Source: VMDJ01 sp038144195
Lineage (GTDB): Bacteria; Pseudomonadota; Gammaproteobacteria; Chromatiales; Chromatiaceae
Assembly: GCA_038144195.1 (NCBI GenBank)
Contig: JAYQNH010000002.1
Span: 930,001 to 994,000 of the forward strand
Reading direction: 5' to 3'
Length of the DNA: 64,000 bases
The notes below the pieces were generated by a model. It worked only from the letters and a program-made list of their open reading frames with translations. It had not been told where the DNA came from and did not search any database. Positions 38,102 to 46,292 of the stretch are shown piece by piece. Position 1 is the first letter of the stretch; the number at the start of each line of letters is the position of its first letter. Both the position numbers and the translations under genes were made by a program.

Positions 38102-39181
38102 ATGCAACTTGATGAGCTTTACGCCAGTCGCGTCGCGGCTGCCGGTTTTCATGACGACCCTGACCAACGTAAATTAATCGAACACTTTCAGCGAATGAGC
38201 GATCAGCTTTCTGCGCGTCCAGCAAAAACTTGGAAAAGTTTCCTCGGTAAAGCAAAGCCGCAAGCGATAAAAGGTTTGTACATCTATGGTGGTGTCGGTC
38301 GCGGCAAGACCTGGATGATGGATATGTTCTTTGATGCCTTAGCCGAAGAGCAAAAGCTTCGACTGCACTTCCATCGCTTTATGCAGATGGTGCACGCCGA
38401 GCTGACCCAAATTAAAGGCGAAAAAGATCCACTGAAAAAAGTGGCGGCAAACATGGCCAAAGACACGCGTGTGTTATGTCTTGATGAATTCCACGTTGTG
38501 GATATTGGCGATGCCATGATTTTGGCGGGCTTACTGCGCGCTTTGTTTGAAGAAAATGTCGTGCTACTGACAACATCAAACGTGCATCCAGATGATCTGT
38601 ATAAAGATGGCCTTCAGCGTGCGAGCTTTTTGCCGGCCATCGAGATGCTGAATCAAAAGACCGATGTAGTATCGATGGGTGGCGATCGTGATTTCCGTGT
38701 GCAAATCATGTCGCAAGCCTTGGTTTATCATTGGCCGTATGGCCAAGCCTCAGATGCGGCAATGTTGAATGAGTTTGAGCAACTCGTGACAGGCGAGCTG
38801 AGCACCGATCATATCATTCGCATTAACAACCGTGAGATGCCCTACCGTTATTACGCCGAAGGTTTGGCGTGGTTTGATTTTGAAGCCTTGTGTGGGCCAC
38901 CACGCAGTCAGCATGACTACATTGAGCTAGCCCGTAGTCATCACACCGTCTTCATTAGCAATATTCCGTCTATGGGTGCTGCGCGCGATGATCGTACCCG
39001 TCGATTTATCTTTTTGATAGATGAGTTCTACGATCGCAAAGTCAAAGTCGTCATCAGTGCTGAAGTACCTTTGATGCGTTTATATAAAGGTGAGCGCCTT
39101 GCGTTTGAATTCCAACGTACGGTCAGTCGCTTAACCGAGATGCAAACCCCCGAGTATTTAGGTAGCACCCACATCGGTTAA
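38102..39181 (+). CDS. zapE: Cell-division ATPase ZapE (AFG1-like)
   Basis: A 359-residue AAA-type ATPase that in E. coli acts at the division septum under stress and low oxygen. Walker A is YGGVGRGKTWMMDMF (about residue 62-70); Walker B and the next lines are RVLCLDEFHVVDIGDAM. The sensor region LLTTSNVHPDDLYKDGLQR and the C-terminal RRFIFLIDEFYDRKVKV match the family closely. Length is typical. It begins 6 bases after the ArsR gene and ends at a terminator. Confidence 0.94.
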   Translation: MQLDELYASRVAAAGFHDDPDQRKLIEHFQRMSDQLSARPAKTWKSFLGKAKPQAIKGLYIYGGVGRGKTWMMDMFFDALAEEQKLRLHFHRFMQMVHAELTQIKGEKDPLKKVAANMAKDTRVLCLDEFHVVDIGDAMILAGLLRALFEENVVLLTTSNVHPDDLYKDGLQRASFLPAIEMLNQKTDVVSMGGDRDFRVQIMSQALVYHWPYGQASDAAMLNEFEQLVTGELSTDHIIRINNREMPYRYYAEGLAWFDFEALCGPPRSQHDYIELARSHHTVFISNIPSMGAARDDRTRRFIFLIDEFYDRKVKVVISAEVPLMRLYKGERLAFEFQRTVSRLTEMQTPEYLGSTHIG

Positions 39182-39186
39182 GAAAA

Positions 39187-39220
39187 AACCCCTGAGTGGG
39201 GCAGGCCACGCAGGGGTTAA
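39187..39220 (+). terminator. Probable terminator after zapE
   Basis: Inverted repeat AACCCCTG / CAGGGGTT with a 16-base loop that can itself fold (GTGG / CCAC), followed by AAAA rather than a T run. It lies right after the zapE stop. On the minus strand the T run would precede the small ORF's downstream region, so it may act for both strands. Confidence 0.55.
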
Positions 39221-39308
39221 AAGACTAACAATCACTTTGCGGAGGTTGTGAGTACCGGCTTGGGGGATACGTCCCTCACATCGAACGCTTCCAACCTTTT
39301 TAAGCTAG

Positions 39309-39398
39309 CTATTGAGAAAAGCCTCCTATTAGCCATATCGCGTTTGCGGCGAGTAATACCGCACTAGCCATTAAGGTTTCCAGCATATGTGTTCGCAT
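39309..39398 (-). CDS. Candidate 29-residue membrane peptide
   Basis: A short frame with ATG at 39398, preceded by AGGAG at a spacing of 7 bases, which is an excellent ribosome-binding site. The product is 29 residues with a hydrophobic core (TLMASAVLLAANAIWLIGGF) that could form one membrane helix, and a short N terminus with one Arg and one His. It stands alone in the 340-base gap between zapE and the TraB-like gene. No homologue is known to me. The ribosome-binding site and hydrophobic pattern support it; it is otherwise unproven. Confidence 0.45.
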   Translation of the reverse strand: MRTHMLETLMASAVLLAANAIWLIGGFSQ

Positions 39399-39524
39399 GA
39401 CGACGCTCCTGCCAAACCGATAGTGACCGATGGATGTCGGTCGGTAATCCGGCGTTAGCCGGGTTTTAAAATCTAGTCCGAAATAAGCGAAGTGGAAGGG
39501 TGGGCGAATCCCTAAGTGAATTCC
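39399..39524. other. Hairpin-rich gap downstream of the TraB-like gene
   Basis: Contains a GACCGA/TCGGTC hairpin (about 39425-39442) and CCGGC-GTTA-GCCGG followed by GTTTT (39449-39466). These may be the 5' leader of the small minus-strand peptide or part of a small RNA. No gene seen. Confidence 0.35.
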
Positions 39525-40721
39525 CTAGCTCAGCTTGTCGACAATCGTGAAGCCTGCAATATAGGTGCCAGCTGCAGAACCCAGGGTGCTAAATAAGAAA
39601 ACGAGAAGGGTGCGAGAGACTCGATTTTTCCACCAGCCGCGTAGTGAGGTTGTGTCGCTTCGCAAGGCGCTGAAGTCGCTAACACGGGGCTTGCGCAGCC
39701 AAAGCTCAGCCGCCGCGGTGACCATGCCGGCGCCAATCGTTGGGTTTAGCGAGGTGATTGGAGCGGCCACAAAGGCGGTGAGAACGGTCAGCGGATGGGC
39801 AAATGCGATCGCCGCACCGAGGGCGGATAAGGTGCCATTGATGACAATCCAGTCTTTGACCAGCTCCCAGCCCAAATCTTGGTTCTGTGAAAAGCCGAGA
39901 TAGAAGCCCAAAAAGACCAGCGCCACAATCACCCAAGGGATCATTTTGGGCCAGGTCGGCTTGGTAGGCAGTTGGTTCAGCTCATCGACAATTGGGCTCG
40001 GCGCTTCGATGCGTTGTAACTCTTTTTCCATGCCATTGAGGTGACCCGCACCGACAACGGCCAGAATCTTTCTACCCGGATGTTGTTCAGTGACCTGCTT
40101 AAGGCGAGCTGCCATGAACGTATCGCGTTCAGCGATCAAGGGAATGAATAAATCTTGGCGATCTTCAGCGAACTCAGCAAAGGCGGTTTCAAGCATGTCG
40201 CCTTCTTTGAGCTTTTCGATCTCGTCTTCGCTGACATCCTCTTTACTGATCAGGCTGCCGATAATGCCGCCAAACAACCCCCAGCGTTTCCACCATGGTA
40301 GATTGGCTGCGGTACGTTTTAGGGTGGTACCGATCTCACGATCTATCAGCTCTAAAGGAAGATTGGCTTGCTCAGCGCCTTCCATAGCCGCGCGCATCTC
40401 GGCGCCAGGTTGTATGCCATGCTGCTCAGCAAGACGTTGTTGGAAAGCGCCCATCGCCAGATTGGCTGTAATCATTGCGGCTTTGCCTTCTTTGATGACT
40501 TGCAGCAGATCCATTTTGGCGAGTGAGTCAGGATTAGCGAGCGCATGGTGACGACTTTCACACAGCTCAATCGCGATCACGTCATACTCACCCGACTCAA
40601 TCAGCTGGCTAACCGTTTCTGCACTTTTACGCGAAACATGCGCGGTGCCCAAAAGTGTATTTGGGTTGTCACCAAGGTGCGTTTGCACAATAGGGTCGGT
40701 GACATGAGGGTTATTAGACAT
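39525..40721 (-). CDS. TraB/PrgY-family membrane protein
   Basis: About 398 residues. The ATG at 40721 is chosen (AGGAG with 6-base spacing); an in-frame upstream ATG adds 8 residues. The N-terminal TraB/GumN-like domain carries the family motifs LLGTAHVSRKSAETV and IAIELCESRHHAL, plus ILAVVGAGHLNGM. The C-terminal third has several membrane helices (WVIVALVFLGFYLGF, ALGAAIAFAHPLTVLTAF, TIGAGMVTAAAEL). Relatives include the Enterococcus pheromone-shutdown protein TraB and archaeal/bacterial proteins suspected to be metalloproteases. The function in proteobacteria is unknown. It is divergent from a short unknown gene. Confidence 0.85.
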   Translation of the reverse strand: MSNNPHVTDPIVQTHLGDNPNTLLGTAHVSRKSAETVSQLIESGEYDVIAIELCESRHHALANPDSLAKMDLLQVIKEGKAAMITANLAMGAFQQRLAEQHGIQPGAEMRAAMEGAEQANLPLELIDREIGTTLKRTAANLPWWKRWGLFGGIIGSLISKEDVSEDEIEKLKEGDMLETAFAEFAEDRQDLFIPLIAERDTFMAARLKQVTEQHPGRKILAVVGAGHLNGMEKELQRIEAPSPIVDELNQLPTKPTWPKMIPWVIVALVFLGFYLGFSQNQDLGWELVKDWIVINGTLSALGAAIAFAHPLTVLTAFVAAPITSLNPTIGAGMVTAAAELWLRKPRVSDFSALRSDTTSLRGWWKNRVSRTLLVFLFSTLGSAAGTYIAGFTIVDKLS

Positions 40722-40780
40722 GAACTTCTCCTGCAAGCTAGGCATGATACCCGTGCCGCTAAGCCAACGCGATAAAACCT

Positions 40781-41263
40781 ATGACTACTGATAACAATCC
40801 TATTTTTGATCTCGATGCTGTCGAAGCTTGGCTTAATCGCTGTTTGAAAGAGCAGCATGGCGGCAAGGTCTTGCTGGTTAGTTTTAAAGAGGGAAAAGCG
40901 CAGCTTGCCTGGGCGGCTGGATTACCGAGTGCAGAGGATCTACCGCATTTCGAAACATTTGCTCGGCACGTATTGATCGAGCTGTGCCCGTCGGATGCTT
41001 ACTGGGTTTTTGTGCCGGATTATCAATTGCAGTCGGGTCATTATCGGGTGATGTTGCAGCAAGGTGATCAGCAGATCATTTGCGCTAAAGCGATGTGGCA
41101 TGCCGGTGAGTGGCTTTGGAAAGATGATAAAGATGCGGTATTAAATGATTTGCTCAAGGAACAAACACATATTCCTGCTTTGCTCAGACGTGACATCACC
41201 AAAATGGCCGATGAGATGGAGATTGAGCCGCCTAATCTTGGAGCAGCGGTTCTAACGTTTTAA
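40781..41263 (+). CDS. Protein of unknown function
   Basis: A 160-residue cytoplasmic-looking protein with no signal peptide and no known motif. It is rich in Trp (AQLAWAAG, SDAYWVFVP, AMWHAGEWLWKDD) with predicted alternating strands and helices. No clear Shine-Dalgarno is seen. Its 3' end overlaps the convergent TlpA-like gene by 32 bases. I do not recognise the family. Codon use is like the neighbours, so it is likely a real gene. Confidence 0.65.
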   Translation: MTTDNNPIFDLDAVEAWLNRCLKEQHGGKVLLVSFKEGKAQLAWAAGLPSAEDLPHFETFARHVLIELCPSDAYWVFVPDYQLQSGHYRVMLQQGDQQIICAKAMWHAGEWLWKDDKDAVLNDLLKEQTHIPALLRRDITKMADEMEIEPPNLGAAVLTF

Positions 41264-42497
41264 GTACTTCGGTGCCACTCCAATCAAAAGCACCAAAGCC
41301 GGCATAACGGATCTTATGCTGTCGATCGAGAATTAACGTGGTTGGAAAAGCATGCACATTCCAAAGCTTAAGCGCACTACCATCAATATCCATCAATACA
41401 GGAAAAGTGATTGGCTTGTCTTTTAAGAACTCACGCATCTTCTCTTTGGTCTCGCCCACATCAACCGCGAGAATCTCTAAGCCGCGTGGTTTTGTCTTTT
41501 GATACAAACGTTCTAACGAGGGAATCTCTTCAACGCATGGCGGACACCATGTCGCCCAAAAGTTCACTAAGACGACTTGGCCTTTAAGTTCAGCAAGATC
41601 AATCGATTTACCATCTAGCGTGTCGAGTTTAAGTGGTAGTACGTAGGCATCGCCTTTATACGGTTTGAGTAAAGCGGAGCCGCTGGGTTTTTCGGGCTGA
41701 GCTTCTTCATCGCTCATGCGTGATGCCATGCTGGGAGTGCCATCAAGTAACTTAAGTTGTTGCGTTGCAGCTTTAAGAATATCGGGCAAGCGCTGCGTCA
41801 TCTTGGCTTCAAGATCGCTAAAGTGCTCACGTGAGAAAAAACCATCACCGACATCCTCGAGTGTTTGTAGAAACACCGGGCTACCACCTTTCTCAAGTTC
41901 TTCAGCCACTAACCCAACACGCCAGTAACCACCAGCTGCTTTAGGTTGAAGAATATAAATAGGTAAGTTGCTTGCACTTGCGATAGGTAAAAAAACCGCC
42001 GTCTCGCCGCCTTGTGGTGTGCTTTGGTAAAGCCGAGGGCTGATGCTGATCATGCCACGTAAACGTTTTAGATCGCGTTGTCCATCTTGCAGGCGACGTG
42101 CGGCTTGAAGCGCCTTAACTGCCATGCGACCAGAGTTCACCAGATAGATATCTTTAGTCGTATCACTTAGGGCTTTATCAATGACATCCACCACGAACTG
42201 TGGATCGAGTTCGTTCAGGCTATAACGACCGGGTGGGATAAACCATGCTGAGTGGTAATCGGGTATCCAGGTTTCGATGCCTGCTTTGGCGTTACGTTGT
42301 GCAAGTTTTTGAAAGCGCGGAGACAAGCCAAATTCAGAAGGCAGCCAAATGAATAGTGCTTCACCTTCGCTAGTGAAGGTTTGAACGGGCAATTCGGTAC
42401 CATCGCTCAGCTCAATCAGCTGCTCTTCAGCAACCACACTAAAAGAGGCAAGCAACAATAATACGATAGCGAAAAATGTCTTCACGCGAACTCCCAT
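41232..42497 (-). CDS. TlpA-like thioredoxin fused to an alpha/beta-hydrolase-like region
   Basis: About 421 residues from ATG 42497; a longer start at 42536 would put 13 extra residues before the signal peptide (VKTFFAIVLLLLASFSVVA). The C-terminal about 140 residues form a periplasmic TlpA/ResA thioredoxin domain with WATWCPPCVEEIPSLERLY and the cis-Pro HAFPTTLILDR. The N-terminal about 250 residues resemble exported alpha/beta-hydrolase-like proteins (LFIWLPSEFGLSPRFQKLA, IYLVNSGRMAVKALQAARRL), but a Ser nucleophile in GxSxG is not evident (only VNSGR). The fusion links a redox module to what may be a non-catalytic hydrolase fold. Confidence 0.8.
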   Translation of the reverse strand: MGVRVKTFFAIVLLLLASFSVVAEEQLIELSDGTELPVQTFTSEGEALFIWLPSEFGLSPRFQKLAQRNAKAGIETWIPDYHSAWFIPPGRYSLNELDPQFVVDVIDKALSDTTKDIYLVNSGRMAVKALQAARRLQDGQRDLKRLRGMISISPRLYQSTPQGGETAVFLPIASASNLPIYILQPKAAGGYWRVGLVAEELEKGGSPVFLQTLEDVGDGFFSREHFSDLEAKMTQRLPDILKAATQQLKLLDGTPSMASRMSDEEAQPEKPSGSALLKPYKGDAYVLPLKLDTLDGKSIDLAELKGQVVLVNFWATWCPPCVEEIPSLERLYQKTKPRGLEILAVDVGETKEKMREFLKDKPITFPVLMDIDGSALKLWNVHAFPTTLILDRQHKIRYAGFGAFDWSGTEVLKTLEPLLQD

Positions 42498-42598
42498 AAG
42501 ACTGTGCGCAGTATACGGAATCGCAGAGTAAAACAATGATCGGAATACCGTTGCCTGAGTAGGTTGATGAACAGGCTTTAAACACCGACACTGCGCGC

Positions 42599-44077
42599 AT
42601 GAAAAAACTCGAGCAGCTCAAATGGAACAACCGCTTTGCGCAGTTGCCAAGCGACTTCCACAGTCGCGTCAAGGCAACGCCAATGAGCTCGCCGTATTTG
42701 ATTAGTGCCAGTGATGTATTAGCTAAAGAACTGGAGCTGGATCCTACCGAGTTACATACCCCAGGTTTTGCGCAGTGGTGCATGGGACATTTTGAGTTGG
42801 AAGGCACTCAGCCTGTCTCTGCGTTGTATTCGGGCCATCAGTTTGGTCACTACAATCCACAATTAGGTGATGGCCGTGCTTTGTTACTCGGTGAGATGAC
42901 TGGCCCTGATGGGCAGCATTGGGAGTTACAGCTCAAAGGTGCAGGCCCCACGCCTTATTCACGTGGTGCGGATGGTCGCGCAGTACTTCGCTCGAGTATT
43001 CGCGAGTATCTGTGTAGTGAAGCGATGCATGGCTTAGGTATTCCGACCACGCGAGCCTTGGCGCTTGTAGGTAGTGATGAAGAGGTCTATCGCGAGCAGA
43101 TCGAAACCGGTGCGACTGTGATGCGCGTCAGTCCAAGTTTTGTGCGCTTTGGTAACTTCGAAATCTTTTATTACCGTGATCAACATGCGCAGCTCAAACA
43201 GCTTGCGGATTATGTGATCGATCACGACTTCACTGATCTCAAAGATAACGCACAGCCTTATCACGCCTTACTTAAAACCGTTGTTGAGCGTACCGCAGCG
43301 TTAGTGGCGCAATGGCAGTTGGTAGGTTTTGCGCATGGTGTGCTGAATAGCGACAACATGTCAGTGCTTGGCTTAACACTCGATTATGGTCCGTTTGGAT
43401 TTCTCGATCAGTATAACCCGGGCTTTATTTGTAACCACTCTGATCATCATGGTCGTTATGCATTTGATCAGCAGCCAAGCATTGGGTTGTGGAACTGCAG
43501 TTGTTTTGCGCAAGCTTTGTTGCCACTGCTACATGAAGATGGCGAGACCGCAGCGGCACAAGCGCGTGAATTGCTTGAGTTATACGAGCCGATGTTAGTT
43601 AAGACCTTTGCTGCAGGCATGCGCGCAAAGCTTGGTTTGGAGCGCGAAGAGGCCGTTGACCAGCAACTGAGCAGTGAGCTGCTTGAGTTAATGGAAAAAA
43701 ACAAAGCGGATTACACCAATACCTTCCGTCAGCTAAGTGACATCACGGTCAATGGAGATCGTGGTAAGGCACGTGATGGTTTTGTTGATCGCGAAGCTTT
43801 TGATGCGTGGACAGATAAGTATCGTGAGCGTTTAACCGCAGAGTCTCGCGATGATGCAGCACGTAAACAAGCGATGGATGCTGTGAATCCTAAATATGTG
43901 TTGCGTAACTATTTAGCGCAAACAGCGATTGAGAAAGCGCAGCAGAAGGACTTCAGTATGGTGAATGATTTATTGACGGTGTTGCAGTCGCCATTTGATG
44001 AGCACCCTGAGTTTGCCGCATGGGCAGCTGAGCCGCCGAGCTGGGCAGATGAAATTTCAGTCAGCTGTAGCTCCTAA
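42599..44077 (+). CDS. selO: SelO/YdiU protein AMPylator
   Basis: A 492-residue pseudokinase-fold enzyme that transfers AMP to Ser/Thr/Tyr of target proteins. Motifs present are SGHQFGHYNPQLGDGRALLL, WELQLKGAGPTPYSRGADGR (nucleotide-binding Lys), HGVLNSDNMSVLGLTLDYGP (catalytic-loop Asn and metal Asp) and FGFLDQYNPGFICNHSD. The C terminus ends CSS, i.e. a Cys where some eukaryotic members have selenocysteine. Length is normal. No strong Shine-Dalgarno is seen. Confidence 0.94.
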   Translation: MKKLEQLKWNNRFAQLPSDFHSRVKATPMSSPYLISASDVLAKELELDPTELHTPGFAQWCMGHFELEGTQPVSALYSGHQFGHYNPQLGDGRALLLGEMTGPDGQHWELQLKGAGPTPYSRGADGRAVLRSSIREYLCSEAMHGLGIPTTRALALVGSDEEVYREQIETGATVMRVSPSFVRFGNFEIFYYRDQHAQLKQLADYVIDHDFTDLKDNAQPYHALLKTVVERTAALVAQWQLVGFAHGVLNSDNMSVLGLTLDYGPFGFLDQYNPGFICNHSDHHGRYAFDQQPSIGLWNCSCFAQALLPLLHEDGETAAAQARELLELYEPMLVKTFAAGMRAKLGLEREEAVDQQLSSELLELMEKNKADYTNTFRQLSDITVNGDRGKARDGFVDREAFDAWTDKYRERLTAESRDDAARKQAMDAVNPKYVLRNYLAQTAIEKAQQKDFSMVNDLLTVLQSPFDEHPEFAAWAAEPPSWADEISVSCSS

Positions 44078-44112
44078 GTTACACTGCACCTCACGTTTTA
44101 TTCGAGAAGATT

Positions 44113-44772
44113 ATGTCGATCCCTTTTAGCGAACTGCCAGGCCGTCACGAGCGTCATTACAAGCGCCGTTTAGATAACCCATTGTTCCGTGAGCCAGCCA
44201 CATTGAATGATGCTGATCTATTAGATGCGCAACGTCAGGATCATGAAGAGTTGTTGGCATTTATTACCGAGTTGCGTGCCACCGTTGAGCGTGCGTTAAA
44301 CCTGAAGTCGAACGAAGAAAGTGATGTGATCCTTAAACTCAAGGAAGATCTCGAGCGACTCTATGAAACGTCAGCCGGATTGGCGGACGAGCAGGGTGCT
44401 AATCAACAAGCCTTGAGTCAGCTGTTAAATGCTGTGATGAACACGATTCGTTCAAACACCACCGGTGATAGTTTGGCGGAACAAGAAATGGCGATGGAGC
44501 AGCAAGCGCGGCAGATGCATTTCGAGTTACTGCAACATGCTTTAGTGGCTGATTTGCTGCACCCAGAAACCTTGATTGCACCTGATCAACTAGTGCCCAC
44601 TTTATTGAGCTCGCCAACCGAGCAGGTTAAAGCGGTGATGGTTGTGTTTGATCCAGAACAGTTATCGATGATCGCCAAAGAGGCTGAGGCGCTGATTCAG
44701 CAAGCAGAAAAATCAAAGGTGCTTGAGTTGGCAGAAGCTAATGCAGGTGTAATTAAGCAGCACCTAAATTAA
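44113..44772 (+). CDS. Helical protein of unknown function
   Basis: A 219-residue acidic, highly helical cytoplasmic protein with likely coiled coils (about 30-90 and 115-145). No cysteine and no known motif. The opening MSIPFSELPGRHERHYKRRL is basic and may be conserved. GAGAAG precedes the ATG. It follows selO by 35 bases and converges on a 69-residue gene one base away. I do not recognise the family. Confidence 0.68.
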   Translation: MSIPFSELPGRHERHYKRRLDNPLFREPATLNDADLLDAQRQDHEELLAFITELRATVERALNLKSNEESDVILKLKEDLERLYETSAGLADEQGANQQALSQLLNAVMNTIRSNTTGDSLAEQEMAMEQQARQMHFELLQHALVADLLHPETLIAPDQLVPTLLSSPTEQVKAVMVVFDPEQLSMIAKEAEALIQQAEKSKVLELAEANAGVIKQHLN

Positions 44773-44773
44773 T

Positions 44774-44983
44774 TTAGGCAAAGCCTTGTGCAAGCGTATT
44801 CACTTCCACATCAAGTAAAGCTAACTCTTTTTTAAGTCCTTTAAGCTGATCAATCAATTCAGGATCATGCGGCTTTAGTTTCAGATTGAATTCCACATTC
44901 ATAATCGCATTACGCAGAAACTGATGTCGTTGCGATTTGATTAAGAACCCCTCAACACTTTGAAAGTTATCACTGGTTGTCAT
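44774..44983 (-). CDS. Small helical protein of unknown function
   Basis: A 69-residue protein, charged and helical (FLIKSQRHQFLRNAIMNVEF, LIDQLKGLKKELALLDVEV), without signal peptide or Cys. The stop is one base from the convergent 219-residue gene. No ribosome-binding site stands out. Small size leaves some doubt, but composition and helical heptads look like real protein. Confidence 0.55.
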   Translation of the reverse strand: MTTSDNFQSVEGFLIKSQRHQFLRNAIMNVEFNLKLKPHDPELIDQLKGLKKELALLDVEVNTLAQGFA

Positions 44984-45082
44984 GGCACACTTATAGAGCT
45001 CAGGCGTGATACTGGTTCAGTTAGTGGGATTACAAAAATGAAATTACTCAATTGATGCGCTGCAAAACAAATTGCAGACATA

Positions 45083-45109
45083 AAAAAGCCCCGCAGAGCG
45101 GGGCTTTTT
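45083..45109 (-). terminator. Terminator of the first small secreted-protein gene
   Basis: Perfect 12-base inverted repeat AAAAAGCCCCGC - AGA - GCGGGGCTTTTT, 19 bases after the stop of the minus-strand gene at 45129. It can also act on the plus strand. Confidence 0.9.
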
Positions 45110-45128
45110 CGTTTCAGTCGAGACTGAA

Positions 45129-45404
45129 TTACTTAGCTACTGGAGCCTGTGGCGCGTAGTAAGGAGACTCGTAACCGTAACCAGTGAAGTTACCGTTGTT
45201 AGAAGCGTTACCCTTAGCGTCGCCTGCAGTGCGGCCTTTACCAGAGAAGTTCATAGAGAAAGTAGCTTCACCTTCACCAGTACCGTTACCAACGAAGTCG
45301 CCGTTAGCGTTGTTAGCACCGTTCATTGAACCGTTACCGTTGTCGAAGAAAGCAGAAGCTTGAGCTGAAGCAACGATAGCTGCGATTGCGATGATCTTTT
45401 TCAT
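45129..45404 (-). CDS. Small secreted Asn/Gly-rich protein, copy A (sulfur-globule-protein-like)
   Basis: A 91-residue protein with a signal peptide (MKKIIAIAAIVASAQASA). The mature part is rich in Asn, Gly, Ala and Ser (NGANNANGDFVGNGTGEGEA, then TFSMNFSGKGRTAGDAKGN) and ends in a Tyr/Pro segment (YGYESPYYAPQAPVAK). It is a close paralogue of the gene at 45771. The signal peptide and Tyr/Pro tail recall proteins annotated as sulfur-globule proteins in sulfur-oxidising gammaproteobacteria, but identity is not proven. A strong promoter and terminator make it a monocistronic, probably highly expressed gene. Confidence 0.8.
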   Translation of the reverse strand: MKKIIAIAAIVASAQASAFFDNGNGSMNGANNANGDFVGNGTGEGEATFSMNFSGKGRTAGDAKGNASNNGNFTGYGYESPYYAPQAPVAK

Positions 45405-45472
45405 TGTAAAAATCCTAAAAATTTTGTTTAAAAGTTTGTTGCTGCTCAGTCACTGATCAGCTGATGAAGATA

Positions 45473-45500
45473 AGTATATTAGTATTTGCTTAAATGTCAA
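45473..45500 (-). promoter_or_regulatory. Strong sigma-70 promoter of copy A
   Basis: On the minus strand: TTGACA (perfect -35, at 45495-45500), 16-base spacer, TATACT (-10, at 45473-45478). The leader then contains CTTATC and AGCTGATCAGTG, shared with the leader of the paralogous gene. Confidence 0.85.
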
Positions 45501-45688
45501 TATATTTTTCACCAGGAAGCGATAATTTTTCTGAAAGAGCCTAAAAAAGGGTACTTTTTCAGGTTGGTTGATCTGCGTCAGCAAAGATTCGAGGCCGATT
45601 TCTGATAATCCGGATTCCTCCTATGGGATTCCAGTCACTCGAGCCTGATCTTCCCCCATAATTCAGGCTAGTAGAATGAGTGATTTTC
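45501..45688. other. Structured intergenic stretch, candidate plus-strand small RNA body
   Basis: No protein frame. It contains the 10-base palindrome AATCCGGATT (45607-45616) and a hairpin AGCCTGA / TCAGGCT (45642-45648 and 45663-45669). Just downstream is an orphan terminator on the plus strand (45689-45715) with no plus-strand gene before it. A small RNA ending there is possible; no clear promoter was found. Confidence 0.35.
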
Positions 45689-45715
45689 GACCTCGGCTTG
45701 CCTAGGTCTTTTTTT
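45689..45715 (+). terminator. Orphan plus-strand rho-independent terminator
   Basis: Stem GACCTCGG / CCTAGGTC (one mismatch), loop CTTG, followed by seven T. No plus-strand protein gene lies in the preceding 700 bases (the nearest, ending 44772, is followed by other terminator structure), so it may end a small RNA. Confidence 0.6.
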
Positions 45716-45726
45716 GCCCATAAAAA

Positions 45727-45746
45727 AACCCCGCCGGAGCGGGGTT
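45727..45746 (-). terminator. Terminator of the second small secreted-protein gene
   Basis: Inverted repeat AACCCCGC - CGGA - GCGGGGTT with a T run on the minus strand (seven A at 45722-45728 on plus). It follows the 45771 gene by 24 bases. Confidence 0.88.
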
Positions 45747-45770
45747 CTTCGTATTCAGTGGGGAACTGAA

Positions 45771-46037
45771 TTACTTAGCAACTGGTGCGTAAGCTGGCTG
45801 CTCGTAACCGTAAGCAGTGCCGTTGGTATCAGTAGAACCGTTACCTTTGAAGTCGCCAGCTGAACGAGCTTTACCAGAGAAGTTCATAGAGAAAGTTGCT
45901 TCACCTTCGCCAGTACCGTTACCGATGAAGTCGCCTTTAGCGTTGTTCGCGCCGTTAGCGTTAGTGTTAGCTGAATCCATGAATGCTGAAGCTTGAGCTG
46001 AAGCGATGATAGCTGCGATTGCGATGATCTTTTTCAT
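45771..46037 (-). CDS. Small secreted Asn/Gly-rich protein, copy B (sulfur-globule-protein-like)
   Basis: An 88-residue paralogue of the 45129 gene. The ATG at 46037 is chosen because GAGGA lies 8 bases upstream and it begins the signal peptide MKKIIAIAAIIASAQASA; an in-frame start at 46082 would put 15 residues before it. The mature part shares NGTGEGEATFSMNFSGK with copy A but differs before and after (DSANTNANGANNAKGDF; GSTDTNGTAYGYEQPAYAPV). Repeated Asn-Gly turns suggest a self-assembling or envelope-coating protein rather than an enzyme. The sulfur-globule relation is inferred from signal peptide and tail only. Confidence 0.78.
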   Translation of the reverse strand: MKKIIAIAAIIASAQASAFMDSANTNANGANNAKGDFIGNGTGEGEATFSMNFSGKARSAGDFKGNGSTDTNGTAYGYEQPAYAPVAK

Positions 46038-46105
46038 TGTTAAATCCTCAAAAAATTTGTTGTAGAAGTTTTCGCTGACCAACCACTGATCAGCTAATGA
46101 TGATA

Positions 46106-46133
46106 AGTATATAAGTATTTTCTAATATGTCAA
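46106..46133 (-). promoter_or_regulatory. Strong sigma-70 promoter of copy B
   Basis: On the minus strand: TTGACA (46128-46133), 16-base spacer, TATACT (46106-46111). The boxes and spacer length are identical to the copy A promoter, and both leaders carry CTTATC and GCTGATCAGTG. Confidence 0.85.
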
Positions 46134-46292
46134 TACTTAAGTCTTACTTTTTTCAATTCAGGCGTTTTTCGGTCCCAATGCCCATCATATATAGGTATAC
46201 AGGTTCCTAAATCCAAAGGATGCCGCGGGATTGTGGAGCCAAAAGCCCCAATTTTGCGGTGTCCAATGCTGAAGAAGTAGGGAGAAAAATCG

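Noticed and set aside
42599..44077. Selenocysteine at the SelO C terminus
   Set aside because: The C terminus has ordinary Cys and Ser codons followed by TAA; no TGA and no SECIS-like need.
44113..44983. Toxin-antitoxin pair formed by the convergent helical genes
   Set aside because: The two genes converge rather than form an operon, and neither has toxin or antitoxin motifs.
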